This document shows, in pieces, positions 1-9,659 of a DNA stretch of 64,000 bases. Source of the stretch: Balneolaceae bacterium UBA7797 (GTDB taxonomy: Bacteria > Bacteroidota > Rhodothermia > Balneolales > Balneolaceae). Location: NCBI GenBank assembly GCA_002480645.1, contig DLCN01000014.1:100005-164004 (forward strand), in the 5' to 3' direction. How positions within the stretch are numbered: the stretch's first letter is position 1; the number at the start of each line of letters is the position of its first letter. Below the pieces are notes generated by a model. It made no database searches and was not told where the DNA came from. It worked only from the letters and a program-made list of their open reading frames with translations. A program made the position numbers and the translations under genes.

Positions 1-1305
1 ATTCTTTACTTCATGTTCAGCATGAGCTGGGAATTGAGTCTGGTCACTATTGCTGTGCTTCCTTTCCTGTTCTATGCCACATTCTGGTTCAAAGAGAAGG
101 TCAGGGTTTCATTTCTGAAAGTGCGTGATCAGGTTTCCAATTTAAATTCGTTTGTGCAGGAACATATCAATGGGATGGATGTGGTCCAGTTATTCAACCG
201 GGAAAAAAAGCAGCGGGATAAGTTTAAAGAGATCAATCAGGGGCATAAAGATGCGCATATTGAGACCATTTTTTACTTCTCGATCTTCTGGCCGTTGGTA
301 GAAGTCTTCGCCAGTTTCGCCATGGCATTGATCGTTTGGTATGGTGGAGGTCGGGCTCTGATGGGAGGCGTTACGTTCGGTGTACTATTGGCTTTTATTC
401 AGTATTCGCGACAGTTTTTTGGCCCCATCCGCGGTCTATCAGAAAAATTCAACACACTGCAGAGTGCTTTGGCCTCTTCGGAGCGGATCTTTAATGTACT
501 GGATACTGAAAATGAAGTAAAAGAGACTTCAGAACCAAAGAAGATCAGATCTGCAAAGGGTAAAATTGAATTTGAACACGTGTGGTTTCGCTATAATGAA
601 AATGAAGACTGGATCCTCAAGGATGTTTCCTTCGCTGCAGAACCCGGAGAAAACATCGCCATTGTTGGGGCTACGGGTGCCGGCAAGACCACCATCATAA
701 ATTTGTTACTCAGATTCTATGATATACAGAAGGGAACCATCAAGCTGGATGGGGTGGATATCATGGATCTTTCACTCAAAGATCTCCGGCATTATTTCTC
801 TCTGGTACTGCAGGACAATGCTTTATTCACCGGAACGATATTTGAGAATATCACTTTGGGCGAACCCTCCATTTCCCGGGATAAAGTGATTGAGGCAGCT
901 CATCAGGTTGAAGCTAACCGCTTTATTGAGCGCCTGCCCGATTCTTATGATTTTGAGCTTAAAAAACAAGGAACCTCCCTATCGATGGGGCAACGACAAT
1001 TGATTTGCTTCGTACGTGCTATGGTCTTTGATCCAAAGATCCTGATACTGGATGAAGCCACTTCCAGCATCGATTCTGAAACAGAAGCTTTGGTAAACAA
1101 AGCCAGTGAAAAGATGATGAAAGGGCGTACTTCAATCGTGATTGCTCATCGCCTGGCAACCATACAACATGCGGATACCATTCTGGTGATGCATAAAGGG
1201 GAGATCAGAGAGAAAGGAAGCCATCAGGAATTACTGAAACAAGAGAAAGGTCTTTACAAAAAATTATACGAGCTCCAGTATAAAGATCAGGTGGTTTCAG
1301 GGTGA
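1..1305 (+). CDS. ABC exporter, fused permease and ATPase (5' truncated by window edge)
   Basis: The reading frame is open from base 1, so the gene starts upstream of the window; about 434 residues are present. The visible part has the last membrane helices of a type IV (MsbA/MdlB-like) exporter fold, including a hydrophobic stretch around the first 20 residues and another near residues 80-120, followed by a nucleotide-binding domain. The ATPase motifs are intact: Walker A GATGAGKTT, Q-loop LQDNALF, signature LSMGQRQ, Walker B ILILDEATSS and H-loop IAHR. This family exports lipids, drugs or peptides as homo- or heterodimers in the inner membrane. Two such half-transporters are often adjacent, so the missing upstream gene may be a partner. 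Substrate cannot be read from sequence. It is a useful contrast to the exporter at 38619, whose ATPase motifs are degraded. Confidence 0.9.
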   Translation: MLYFMFSMSWELSLVTIAVLPFLFYATFWFKEKVRVSFLKVRDQVSNLNSFVQEHINGMDVVQLFNREKKQRDKFKEINQGHKDAHIETIFYFSIFWPLVEVFASFAMALIVWYGGGRALMGGVTFGVLLAFIQYSRQFFGPIRGLSEKFNTLQSALASSERIFNVLDTENEVKETSEPKKIRSAKGKIEFEHVWFRYNENEDWILKDVSFAAEPGENIAIVGATGAGKTTIINLLLRFYDIQKGTIKLDGVDIMDLSLKDLRHYFSLVLQDNALFTGTIFENITLGEPSISRDKVIEAAHQVEANRFIERLPDSYDFELKKQGTSLSMGQRQLICFVRAMVFDPKILILDEATSSIDSETEALVNKASEKMMKGRTSIVIAHRLATIQHADTILVMHKGEIREKGSHQELLKQEKGLYKKLYELQYKDQVVSG

Positions 1306-1738
1306 TATTTGTTAATAAATAAAATCAACGTTTGAATTTTGTATATGTGTGTTGATAGGTTAATACACTGGAAGTTGTATTAATTACCATGAATAAATTA
1401 GTGTACTGTTATGTACATTAATTATTGAGCTTAAGGATTTAAATAAGTAGATTCTGAGCGGTATCAATCACAATGGCTTTTGGGGTATAAATAGAATTCA
1501 ATTTTTAGAGGTAGGTTTTTTGGATTTTGATGAGAAAAGTCTGCTCTATTTCGTTTGGATTTAATCTGGATCAAGTTGGCTATATTTTTTTTGAGCTAGT
1601 TATTCCTATCTGCCTTTTTGGTTACCTGAATCAATAATAGTTAATCAAACAAGAAAACCATCTGTATTAAAGGTTTGCTTTGTCAATAAGATTAGAATGG
1701 TTTTTAACTCTGTTGTAATCTAACCAATTCATTGAATC
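1306..1738. other. AT-rich intergenic region with two inverted repeats
   Basis: 433 bases between the ABC exporter and the small sorting-signal protein. I see no coding frame that looks real and no RNA gene. Two inverted repeats lie in its first quarter (listed separately). A long T-rich run near 1585-1600 is followed by AT-rich sequence, but I find no exact TAnnTTTG promoter. The promoter for the adhesin operon should lie here but I cannot place it. Confidence 0.6.
1360..1423. repeat. Two adjacent inverted repeats downstream of ABC exporter
   Basis: First dyad: TTAATACA (1360-1367), 8-base loop, TGTATTAA (1376-1383), perfect. Second dyad: AATTAGTGTAC (1396-1406), 6-base loop, GTACATTAATT (1413-1423), 11 pairs with a single G-T wobble. 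Neither is followed by a T-run, so they are poor rho-independent terminators. They may be operator sites or an RNA structure in the leader of the adhesin operon. Confidence 0.45.
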
Positions 1739-1933
1739 ATGAAATATATCAGTCACTACCTACCGGTGCTTCTGCTAACCGCTATAACGTTATGCCTTTT
1801 TACGGATCTCAGTGCTCAGCCAATGTTGCCATCCGATCCTGAACAAACTCCTATAGATGGGGGACTTGGCCTGCTTGCTGCAGCCGGAGGGGTATATGCC
1901 TACAAAAAACTTAAAAATAGGAGTGCAGAATAA
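1739..1933 (+). CDS. Small secreted protein with PID-CTERM-like sorting signal
   Basis: 64 residues. An N-terminal signal peptide (about residues 1-27, ending LSAQ) is followed by only about ten polar residues. A tripartite tail follows: the motif PIDGG, a short glycine/alanine-rich hydrophobic stretch (GLGLLAAAGGVYAY) and a basic end KKLKNR. This tail matches the PID-CTERM class of C-terminal sorting signals that I know from Bacteroidota, built like other exosortase-type signals. There is almost no mature protein between the two signals. The stop overlaps the start of the giant adhesin in TAATG (1 base shared), so the two are translationally coupled. No sorting enzyme is in this window. The family assignment comes from the tail pattern only. 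Confidence 0.75.
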   Translation: MKYISHYLPVLLLTAITLCLFTDLSAQPMLPSDPEQTPIDGGLGLLAAAGGVYAYKKLKNRSAE

Positions 1934-4900
1934 TGAGAACAGCGGGTCAGTTTTTTCGGGCAATAAGTGCGGGAATGTTACTCCTGCTGGGAATCAATAA
2001 TCAGGCATTTGCCCAGTTTGCAGGTGGAGATGGTTCATCGGGCAATCCTTACCAGATTGCCACACCCACCCAACTGGATAGTGTACGCAATTACCTGAGC
2101 GATCATTTTATCTTAACCGTCGATATCGATCTAAATGTGGCCCCGTACAACACTGGCACGGGTTGGGAACCCATTGGAGACAATATAAATCCCTTTACCG
2201 GTGGATTTGACGGTGACGGGTACACCATCAGCAACCTTTCTATTGATAATAGTTCACAAAGCTACCAGGGCTTATTTGGGGTGGTTTCCGGTGGGAATAC
2301 CTTCCAGGACCTGACGCTTACCGCAGTGGATGTTACGGGTAGCAGTAACATTGGTGGATTGATCGGGCAATCGAAAGGCGCTGATATCAATAATATACAT
2401 GTTTCCGGTTCACTGTCAGGTCTGTATAGATTAGGGCTTTTAATTGGAGAAGTGGACAATTCATCAACCACGGTAGATTCAAGTTCCAGTGAAGGAAATA
2501 TTCAAAGTGACGGAGGCCAGGTTGGAGGCTTAATTGGTCGTTTAGATAATGGTAATACAGTGAGTTATAGTCATTCTTATATAACAATTACGGATGCTGG
2601 AAATAGTTCTTTTGCAGGTGGGTTAGTTGGGTACACCGGAACCGGAAGCACCATAGCCTATTCTTATGCGGGTGGCTCGGTTGAGGCATTTCAAACGGTA
2701 GGGAGCTTGGTTGGTTATAATAATGGGACCATCCAGGATAGTTACGCAACGAGTGATGCACAGGGTACATTTTCGGGTGGGTTAGTTGGAGAGAATACAG
2801 GAACCCTGCTGCGAACGTATTCTACGGGTAGCGTATCAGGTATTGGCGGTCCCTTATTGGGAAGAGAAGGAGGAACAGTCACCAACAGTTACTATAACTC
2901 CGACAGTGCGGGGGTGGCGGATAATGGATTTGGAACGGGATTGACGACCCAACAAATGTTTGATAGTACCAATTATAGTGGGTGGGATTTTACCAATACC
3001 TGGACCATCGTAACCGGGGATTCCGTCTCCTTTCCGTATCTGCAATCAAACATTCCAGATTCTATACCGGGTAAGCAGAATGTAATTTTTGCCGGGGGCG
3101 ATGGAACCAGTGGTAATCCCTATCAGATTGCAACAGTAACTCAATTAGATAGTGTTCGAAACTACTTAGATGCCCATTTTATTTTAACAGCCGACATCGA
3201 TCTGAATGTATCTCCTTATAAGGATGGCACCGGTTGGGAGCCCATTGGAGATAATATAAATCCCTTTTCAGGTGGATTTGATGGGAACGGACATACAATC
3301 AATAAACTATTCATTGATAATAGCACACAAGATTTTCAAGGTCTGTTTGGCACGGTTAGCGGTAAAAACGAGTTCAAAGATTTGAGCCTCGATAGTGTTA
3401 ACGTAACCGGTAGGTATCAGGTTGCTGGACTAATCGGAGATGCCCGAGGTGCTAATGTCTCAAATGTTCATATCTCAGGTGCTGTAACAGGCGTTCAGTA
3501 TACTGGATTTTTCTTTGGTCGAAGTTTCAGTTCTACTTCAGTAATTGATTCAAGCTCTAGTAGTGGATCGGTAATCTCGAGTAGTAATCTCGCCGGCGGA
3601 TTTATAGGTTCAATAGAAGACACCACTAGTGTGAGTAATAGTTCATCCAGTGCTTCGGTGCAGGTACTAAATAATAACGGATACGGAGGGGGTTTAATAG
3701 GTAGAGCTTTTGATAATGCGACAATTACTAATTCCCACGCAACTGGTGACATAACCGGTAATAACCGAATGGGAGGCCTGATAGGTTATAGTCGGGCCAC
3801 TATTCAGAATTCTTATGCTACAGGAAATGTTACCGTAAATGGAAACTACAATGGTGGCTTGGTTGGGGTTCAGGCAGCTAACACTATTACCGATTCTTAT
3901 TCAAAAGGAAAGGTAACTACAAGTTTAGATTACGCCGGTGGTATAGCGGGTATTATTGAAGGAACGGCTGATGTTTCAACTTCATACGCAACCGGAGATA
4001 TTGATGGCAGAAGCTATATAGGGGGATTGGCAGGTCGCATATCAGCCAATTCATTAGTAGAGGATTCCTACGCTACCGGTGCGATAGATGGCAGTTCGTA
4101 TGTTGGTGGAATAACGGGTATTCTTTTTGGGGATTTGACAAATGCCTATGCATTGGGAAGATTCCTGGGCTCATCAACAAGTAATGTGGGACCACTAGTT
4201 GGTTTTACAGATAACTCGGCAACTATAACCAGTAGTTATTGGAACTCTCATATTTTTGGGCCAACATCAAATCCAGCAGGTACTACTCAAACTACTGAAG
4301 AATTATATCAAGAGGCGACCTATACCGGTTGGGATTTTACATCCGTATGGTCCATTCAGGAAGGACAATCCTACCCGTACCTTCAGTCTGCTATTCCCGA
4401 TACCATACCAGCAGCAACTAATTTTTATGCAGGAGGGTTTGGCTCCGAAAGTCAACCATTCCAGATTTCTACTCCGGATGAGCTTAGCAAACTGTTGGAA
4501 TACCCCTATGCCTATTTTGAGTTGATCAATGATATCGACCTGGATGTTGCACCCTATAATTCAGGAACAGGGTGGGAGCCAATCGGCTCAACCTTTGATC
4601 CATTTTATGGAACAATGGATGGAAATGACTACACCATTAGCAAACTCTTTATAAACGATAGTAGTACTGACTATCTGGGTTTATTTGGTGTTGTTTCCGG
4701 GAAAAATGAGTTTAGAGATATTAATCTGGATAGCGTAAATATAACGGGTAGGAATTATGTAGCTGCGTTAATAGCAGAGGCCCGTGGGGTAAATATCAAA
4801 AAGGTAAATGCTTCAGGTTCTGTAACCGGACAACAGTATGTAGGCGTTGCTATTGGTCGCACGTATAGTTCGGCTTCCAGCTTAGATTCAACAACTACCA

Positions 4901-7900
4901 GTGGATCGGTGACTGCAAATAGTTATGCCGGTGGATTGATCGGTGGTATTCAGGATACTACATCGGTAAGCAACAGTTCCTCCAATGCTAGTGTCCAAGG
5001 CAGTACTTCAGGTGGACTTGTAGGAAGAACAGAGCACACTAAAAGTACGATCAGTAATTCGTTTTCTACAGGAATTGTGTCCGGTTCTTCTACAATTGGA
5101 GGATTAATCGGCTACAATAGGGCTACCATCACAAACAGCTATTCTACCGGTTCAGTTACTGCCACGAATAGTAATGCTGGTGGACTTGTTGGCTACCAGT
5201 CTGATAATCCGATCAGCAATTCTTACTCAAAAAGTAAGGTGAGTTCAACATCTGATAATGTTGGTGGATTAGTTGGATCGCTGGCAAATAGTGCTACCAT
5301 TTCGACGTCGTTTGCCTCCGGAGAAGTATCAGGAAGAAACATAATCGGTGGATTGGTTGGAAATATTAATTCTAATACGTCGGTTTCAGATTCCTATGCC
5401 TCTGGTCCAATTGATGGTGCTGATTACGTTGGTGGCTTAATAGGTAACCTTTCCGGAACACTATCTAACAGCTATTCGGTAGGTACAGTCTCTGCTACTG
5501 GGACGAATAACGGTCCGGTTATTGGAAACCTTCAATCTAGTGGTACAGCATCATATGTCTATGGAAATACAGATATTTTTGGTCCATTTGATACAGAATA
5601 TGGTTCCGGATTGAACTCAGACCAAATGAGTCAATCCGGCTCTTACCCAGCCTTTAATTTCGATTCTACCTGGACTATTCAGGCTGGAGAATCATATCCG
5701 TATTTGCAATCTCTTGTGCCTGATACTTTACCAGGAATTTTGGTCATGTTTTCCGGTGGGGTAGGTACTGAGTCAGATCCCTTCGAGATCTCAAATGCCG
5801 ATGAACTGGACAACATGCGTGTATATCGATATGCTCACTTTGAATTAGTCAATGATGTGGATTTAGATACGAGTCCATATAATTCGGGCACCGGCTGGGT
5901 TCCACTTAGCTCAAGCAGCGTTCCTTTTTATGGATCACTAAATGGAAATAACAACTCTATTCTAAATCTATACATTAACGATAACACGCTCGACTATGCA
6001 AGTTTCATTGGACTTCCTTCGGAAGGACTCATTGTAAAAAATGTACAACTAGACAGTATTGATGTAACGGGGAAAAACTACGTAGCAGGTTTAATGGGAA
6101 CATCTCAAGGTGCTACCATCAGTAATGTAAGTTTATCAGGTGATTTAACAGGTACTAATTATGTAGGGATGATCATAGGCCAGGTTCAATCCTCAACAAC
6201 TACCATTGATTCCAGTTCCAGTTCCGGTTCGGTAAATGGAAACGCTTATTTAGGTGGTTTAATCGGGGATATGAATGCAGAAACTTCATTAAGCAATAGC
6301 CACTCTTCAGCAGATGTTCAGTCTACAACACCGAGTGACTATGTAGGGGGGCTAACTGGCAGAGTTAATAATTCCGGTTCAGACATTACGAATTCTTACT
6401 TCAATGGAAATGCTCATGGTCGTCAGTACGTAGGTGGACTTGTTGGCTATAATAATGGCGAAATAACTGGAAGTTACAGTACTGGCGAAATTACAAGTAC
6501 AAGTAGTGCTTCCGGTGGATTAGTGGGCTATCAAAATTCAGGGAGCATTACACAATCCTATTTTGCAGGTGCTATTACTTCTACCTCGAATTATGTGGGT
6601 GGATTAGTTGGGTATGCCTTATCAAATTCAGAAATAACAAATTCCTACGTGACCGGTAAAATTCAAGGTCTAAGTTTAGTAGGAGGCTTAATAGGTAGAA
6701 ATCAAGGTACTATTTCAAATAGCTATTCTGTTAGAGCGGTTACCGGAACTACTAATGTTCAACCTTTAATTGGTGAAAACACTGGAACCGTGACAAGTAG
6801 CTATTGGAATGCTGATTCCAGCGGAACCAGTGGATCCTGGACAGGAACCGGACTTTCTACATCGGCAATGAAACAGGCCAGTTCTTTTAGTGGCTGGGAT
6901 TTTAACAATGTTTGGGTAATGCTGGAAAACAGTGCATATCCATATCTTAAAAATTATATACCGGATCCGATTCCCGGCTATGTATCTCCCTTTGCAGGAG
7001 GAGACGGAACTCAGACCTATCCATATCAGATTTCAACCATTACGCAATTAGATAATATTCGAAGTTACTTAGATGATTACTTCGTTCTGATAAACAACTT
7101 GGATCTTAACCACGCTCCATACAACACCGGCAACGGCTGGGAACCGATAGGAACTTCTGCCAGCCCGTTTACTGGTAATTTTGACGGGCAGGGGTATTCC
7201 ATCGAAGGCTTAATGATCAGTCGAACCACAAATTTAATCGGTTTATTCGGTTACACCAGAGGAGCTGCAATTACCGATGTTAATCTCACTAATGCCGATG
7301 TGAAAGGACATAGTTTGGTCGGTGGAATTGTCGGACAGATGGATTCCGCAACGGTAATTTCCAATAGTTCGGTTCAGGGAATTATTGAGGCCACCGGATT
7401 ATATGCAGGTGGTATGATAGGATATATGGATTCATCCTATGTTTCTACCAGCCATGCTACCGATTCGGTAAAATCTGCAGGTAACTATGTTGGTGGTCTA
7501 GTCGGATTCTCAACCAATTCCACTACCACAAAAAGCTATGCAAGCAATTCGGTTACAGGTGGTAGTTCTGTCGGTGGTTTAATAGGCCACAGCGATACTA
7601 CCTCTGTGGTTAACAAAAGTTATGCCTCAGGTTCAGTTCATGGTACCGATCAGGTAGGTGGATTGGTTGGGTACCAGCTTGGGGCATCAACTATCGAAAA
7701 CAGCTATTCAACTGGAGACCTTACAGGTAATAATTATTTAGGTGGATTGGTTGGCCGAAGTGTGAGTTCATCATCCATCACCAACAGCTACTCGATTGCG
7801 GCAATTTCGGGCAATGGAATAAAGGGCGGTTTGGTTGGATCCAACGAAAGCTCAACGATCAGTTCCAGCTACTGGGATTCGCTATCCACCGGTGCAACCT

Positions 7901-9546
7901 ACGGGCTGGGTGCCGATGACAACGCCCAAACTGCGGCGGTCTTAACCATTCCCGAAATGATGAGTGCAACCAGTTTTACCGGTTGGGATTTCAGCTCCGA
8001 CACTGTATGGGCTATCATTGAAGGCGGAAGCTTTCCCTATCTGGAAAACGTTGGTACGCAAATCACCACAGCAGCTGCTTTTGATGGAAGTGGTGGATGG
8101 CGAACGGTTGGTCAGGCTGGTGATGTAACCTACGATGACCTACTCGGCCATATCTGGACTCAGGGCTTCGAAGGTTCAGATGGAGGCACAGGAGCAAGTT
8201 CCAACGTGTATTTTTTCGATGAAAACAGCTACTCCTGGAAAATCCCATCTGATTCCAGCAATTATTTCGGCACCAATAGCGCTTCACCATCCGATTCGTT
8301 ACGTGGAGCTCTGATCTGGTTTTATCCGGATGATGATGCTGACGGTAATGATGATGCCTTCCCCAAGTATCTGGTAGCCAATACCAATATCCGGAATATG
8401 GATTCCACGTTTAACGTGCCATTGAGCTACACCAGTTCATTCTCCTCCGACAGCAGCGGATGGAACCTCGTTTCAAATCCGTATCCTTATTCTCTGAACT
8501 GGCGCGATGTGGTGGATGCAGCTGATAATAAGAATACTTTGCCCGTGGCGTATATCTGGGATCATTCACTAAACAGCAATAATGGGGGATACAAAATTAA
8601 TTATGGCTATCCATTGCCACCAGGTGCTCCGGAGGACTTCTTTTTTGATGGTCATATTCCGGTGATGCAATCCTTTTGGGTGAAAGCATCAGGAACGGGA
8701 GCTTCTTTAACGTTTAAGCCGGAGTATCAGGAAGCGGCAAAGAGCCCATACAAGCAAAACAGTGGAAAGGAGAAAGAAAAAGGACAAATATCTGACTTCA
8801 TCAGCATAAAAGTGGAACACGATGAATTCTCAGATCGTGTTCTATTATTCCCCGACAATGGAGAGGGAATAAATGCTGATATTCCGAAATTGAATACACT
8901 AGCCGGTCGTTTTGTGGATATGGCTTTTGTACATACTGATGATTCCCGTTGGATTTCCGGCACTTTTACAGAGAATGCTGTTCATGACTTTATGCTGGAT
9001 GTTAACAGCACAGAATCAGGTCTTTTCACATTCAAACTCGACCAGGTTTCAGCGTTGTCTTCAGATATTCAGATTTTGTTGATCGATCAAAAATCCGGTA
9101 AAAAAATGGAAATAACAGAACAGGAAGAAATAGAACTGAATATAACAGCTCCAATGAAAAGGATAAACACACCGTCCACACTTCCAAAGTTGAAAACCGG
9201 AAGTAATGATGATGCAAGCTTTATCCTGCAGGTCCGAACGGGTACCACTGTATCAAGTGAATTGGAAGAAGAAATACCGGAGAGTTTTACCCTCAATCAA
9301 AACTACCCGAACCCCTTCAACCCGAGTTCTACTATCCGCTTCGGATTACCGGAAGCGTCACAGGTTCGAATGGAGGTGTTTAATATCCTTGGACAAAAAG
9401 TAGCCACATTGATAAACGGCGACAGAATGAATGCAGGTTGGCATCGGGTACAATTCAATGCCGGCAGTTTATCATCCGGGGTCTATATTTACCGCATTCA
9501 GGCAGGCAATTTCGTGCAAACGAAGAGGATGATGTTGATTAAGTAA
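1933..9546 (+). CDS. Giant GLUG-repeat surface protein with type IX secretion C-terminal domain
   Basis: 2537 residues. A signal peptide (about residues 1-27, ending AFAQ) leads into five large tandem modules starting near residues 29, 386, 831, 1273 and 1687. Each opens with a block like FAGGDGSSGNPYQIAT, then D-I-D-L-N and GTGWEPIG, and then many GLUG-type repeats of the form GGLVGYNNGTI..SYATG. GLUG repeats form beta-solenoid rods in secreted bacterial adhesins. After about residue 2046 comes a non-repetitive beta-rich region. Residues ~2455-2537 are a T9SS type A sorting domain (NYPNPFNPSSTIRFGLPEAS, later GVYIYRIQAG). The protein is therefore predicted to cross the outer membrane by the type IX system and stay on the cell surface. 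The start overlaps the previous stop by one base. Ligand is unknown; adhesion is an inference from the fold. Confidence 0.9.
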   Translation: MRTAGQFFRAISAGMLLLLGINNQAFAQFAGGDGSSGNPYQIATPTQLDSVRNYLSDHFILTVDIDLNVAPYNTGTGWEPIGDNINPFTGGFDGDGYTISNLSIDNSSQSYQGLFGVVSGGNTFQDLTLTAVDVTGSSNIGGLIGQSKGADINNIHVSGSLSGLYRLGLLIGEVDNSSTTVDSSSSEGNIQSDGGQVGGLIGRLDNGNTVSYSHSYITITDAGNSSFAGGLVGYTGTGSTIAYSYAGGSVEAFQTVGSLVGYNNGTIQDSYATSDAQGTFSGGLVGENTGTLLRTYSTGSVSGIGGPLLGREGGTVTNSYYNSDSAGVADNGFGTGLTTQQMFDSTNYSGWDFTNTWTIVTGDSVSFPYLQSNIPDSIPGKQNVIFAGGDGTSGNPYQIATVTQLDSVRNYLDAHFILTADIDLNVSPYKDGTGWEPIGDNINPFSGGFDGNGHTINKLFIDNSTQDFQGLFGTVSGKNEFKDLSLDSVNVTGRYQVAGLIGDARGANVSNVHISGAVTGVQYTGFFFGRSFSSTSVIDSSSSSGSVISSSNLAGGFIGSIEDTTSVSNSSSSASVQVLNNNGYGGGLIGRAFDNATITNSHATGDITGNNRMGGLIGYSRATIQNSYATGNVTVNGNYNGGLVGVQAANTITDSYSKGKVTTSLDYAGGIAGIIEGTADVSTSYATGDIDGRSYIGGLAGRISANSLVEDSYATGAIDGSSYVGGITGILFGDLTNAYALGRFLGSSTSNVGPLVGFTDNSATITSSYWNSHIFGPTSNPAGTTQTTEELYQEATYTGWDFTSVWSIQEGQSYPYLQSAIPDTIPAATNFYAGGFGSESQPFQISTPDELSKLLEYPYAYFELINDIDLDVAPYNSGTGWEPIGSTFDPFYGTMDGNDYTISKLFINDSSTDYLGLFGVVSGKNEFRDINLDSVNITGRNYVAALIAEARGVNIKKVNASGSVTGQQYVGVAIGRTYSSASSLDSTTTSGSVTANSYAGGLIGGIQDTTSVSNSSSNASVQGSTSGGLVGRTEHTKSTISNSFSTGIVSGSSTIGGLIGYNRATITNSYSTGSVTATNSNAGGLVGYQSDNPISNSYSKSKVSSTSDNVGGLVGSLANSATISTSFASGEVSGRNIIGGLVGNINSNTSVSDSYASGPIDGADYVGGLIGNLSGTLSNSYSVGTVSATGTNNGPVIGNLQSSGTASYVYGNTDIFGPFDTEYGSGLNSDQMSQSGSYPAFNFDSTWTIQAGESYPYLQSLVPDTLPGILVMFSGGVGTESDPFEISNADELDNMRVYRYAHFELVNDVDLDTSPYNSGTGWVPLSSSSVPFYGSLNGNNNSILNLYINDNTLDYASFIGLPSEGLIVKNVQLDSIDVTGKNYVAGLMGTSQGATISNVSLSGDLTGTNYVGMIIGQVQSSTTTIDSSSSSGSVNGNAYLGGLIGDMNAETSLSNSHSSADVQSTTPSDYVGGLTGRVNNSGSDITNSYFNGNAHGRQYVGGLVGYNNGEITGSYSTGEITSTSSASGGLVGYQNSGSITQSYFAGAITSTSNYVGGLVGYALSNSEITNSYVTGKIQGLSLVGGLIGRNQGTISNSYSVRAVTGTTNVQPLIGENTGTVTSSYWNADSSGTSGSWTGTGLSTSAMKQASSFSGWDFNNVWVMLENSAYPYLKNYIPDPIPGYVSPFAGGDGTQTYPYQISTITQLDNIRSYLDDYFVLINNLDLNHAPYNTGNGWEPIGTSASPFTGNFDGQGYSIEGLMISRTTNLIGLFGYTRGAAITDVNLTNADVKGHSLVGGIVGQMDSATVISNSSVQGIIEATGLYAGGMIGYMDSSYVSTSHATDSVKSAGNYVGGLVGFSTNSTTTKSYASNSVTGGSSVGGLIGHSDTTSVVNKSYASGSVHGTDQVGGLVGYQLGASTIENSYSTGDLTGNNYLGGLVGRSVSSSSITNSYSIAAISGNGIKGGLVGSNESSTISSSYWDSLSTGATYGLGADDNAQTAAVLTIPEMMSATSFTGWDFSSDTVWAIIEGGSFPYLENVGTQITTAAAFDGSGGWRTVGQAGDVTYDDLLGHIWTQGFEGSDGGTGASSNVYFFDENSYSWKIPSDSSNYFGTNSASPSDSLRGALIWFYPDDDADGNDDAFPKYLVANTNIRNMDSTFNVPLSYTSSFSSDSSGWNLVSNPYPYSLNWRDVVDAADNKNTLPVAYIWDHSLNSNNGGYKINYGYPLPPGAPEDFFFDGHIPVMQSFWVKASGTGASLTFKPEYQEAAKSPYKQNSGKEKEKGQISDFISIKVEHDEFSDRVLLFPDNGEGINADIPKLNTLAGRFVDMAFVHTDDSRWISGTFTENAVHDFMLDVNSTESGLFTFKLDQVSALSSDIQILLIDQKSGKKMEITEQEEIELNITAPMKRINTPSTLPKLKTGSNDDASFILQVRTGTTVSSELEEEIPESFTLNQNYPNPFNPSSTIRFGLPEASQVRMEVFNILGQKVATLINGDRMNAGWHRVQFNAGSLSSGVYIYRIQAGNFVQTKRMMLIK
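2017..8060 (+). repeat. Five tandem ~1.1-1.3 kb coding modules within the adhesin
   Basis: Module starts lie near 2017, 3088, 4425, 5750 and 6991, giving lengths of about 1.07, 1.34, 1.33, 1.24 and 1.07 kb. The first ~70 residues of each module align well, with GTGWEPIG conserved in four and GTGWVPLS in the fourth. Modules 2 and 3 also share their interior (DTTSVSNSSS, VSGKNEF). Nucleotide identity is visibly lower than protein similarity, so the duplications are old rather than recent. Confidence 0.85.
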
Positions 9547-9603
9547 ATCGGATGTATGAAATATTCGGGATCTGAGTGCTATATGAGTTTATCACAAGCA
9601 AAA

Positions 9604-9633
9604 AAAAGACGGAAGCTATAACTTCCGTCTTTT
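9604..9633. terminator. Bidirectional rho-independent terminator
   Basis: AAAAGACGGAAG (9604-9615), loop CTATAA, CTTCCGTCTTTT (9622-9633): a perfect 12-bp stem with an A-run before and a T-run after. It sits between the convergent adhesin (plus) and GH3 gene (minus) and can serve both. Confidence 0.92.
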
Positions 9634-9659
9634 CAATTATAATCTATCGTGTTAAAATA

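Noticed and set aside
2017..8060. Repeats inspected as a possible CRISPR array
   Set aside because: Repeat units are ~1 kb protein modules in frame, not short direct repeats with unique spacers.
2262..9403. Several antisense and out-of-frame readings inside the adhesin
   Set aside because: They are shadows of the repetitive coding sequence; none has a signal or a known motif.
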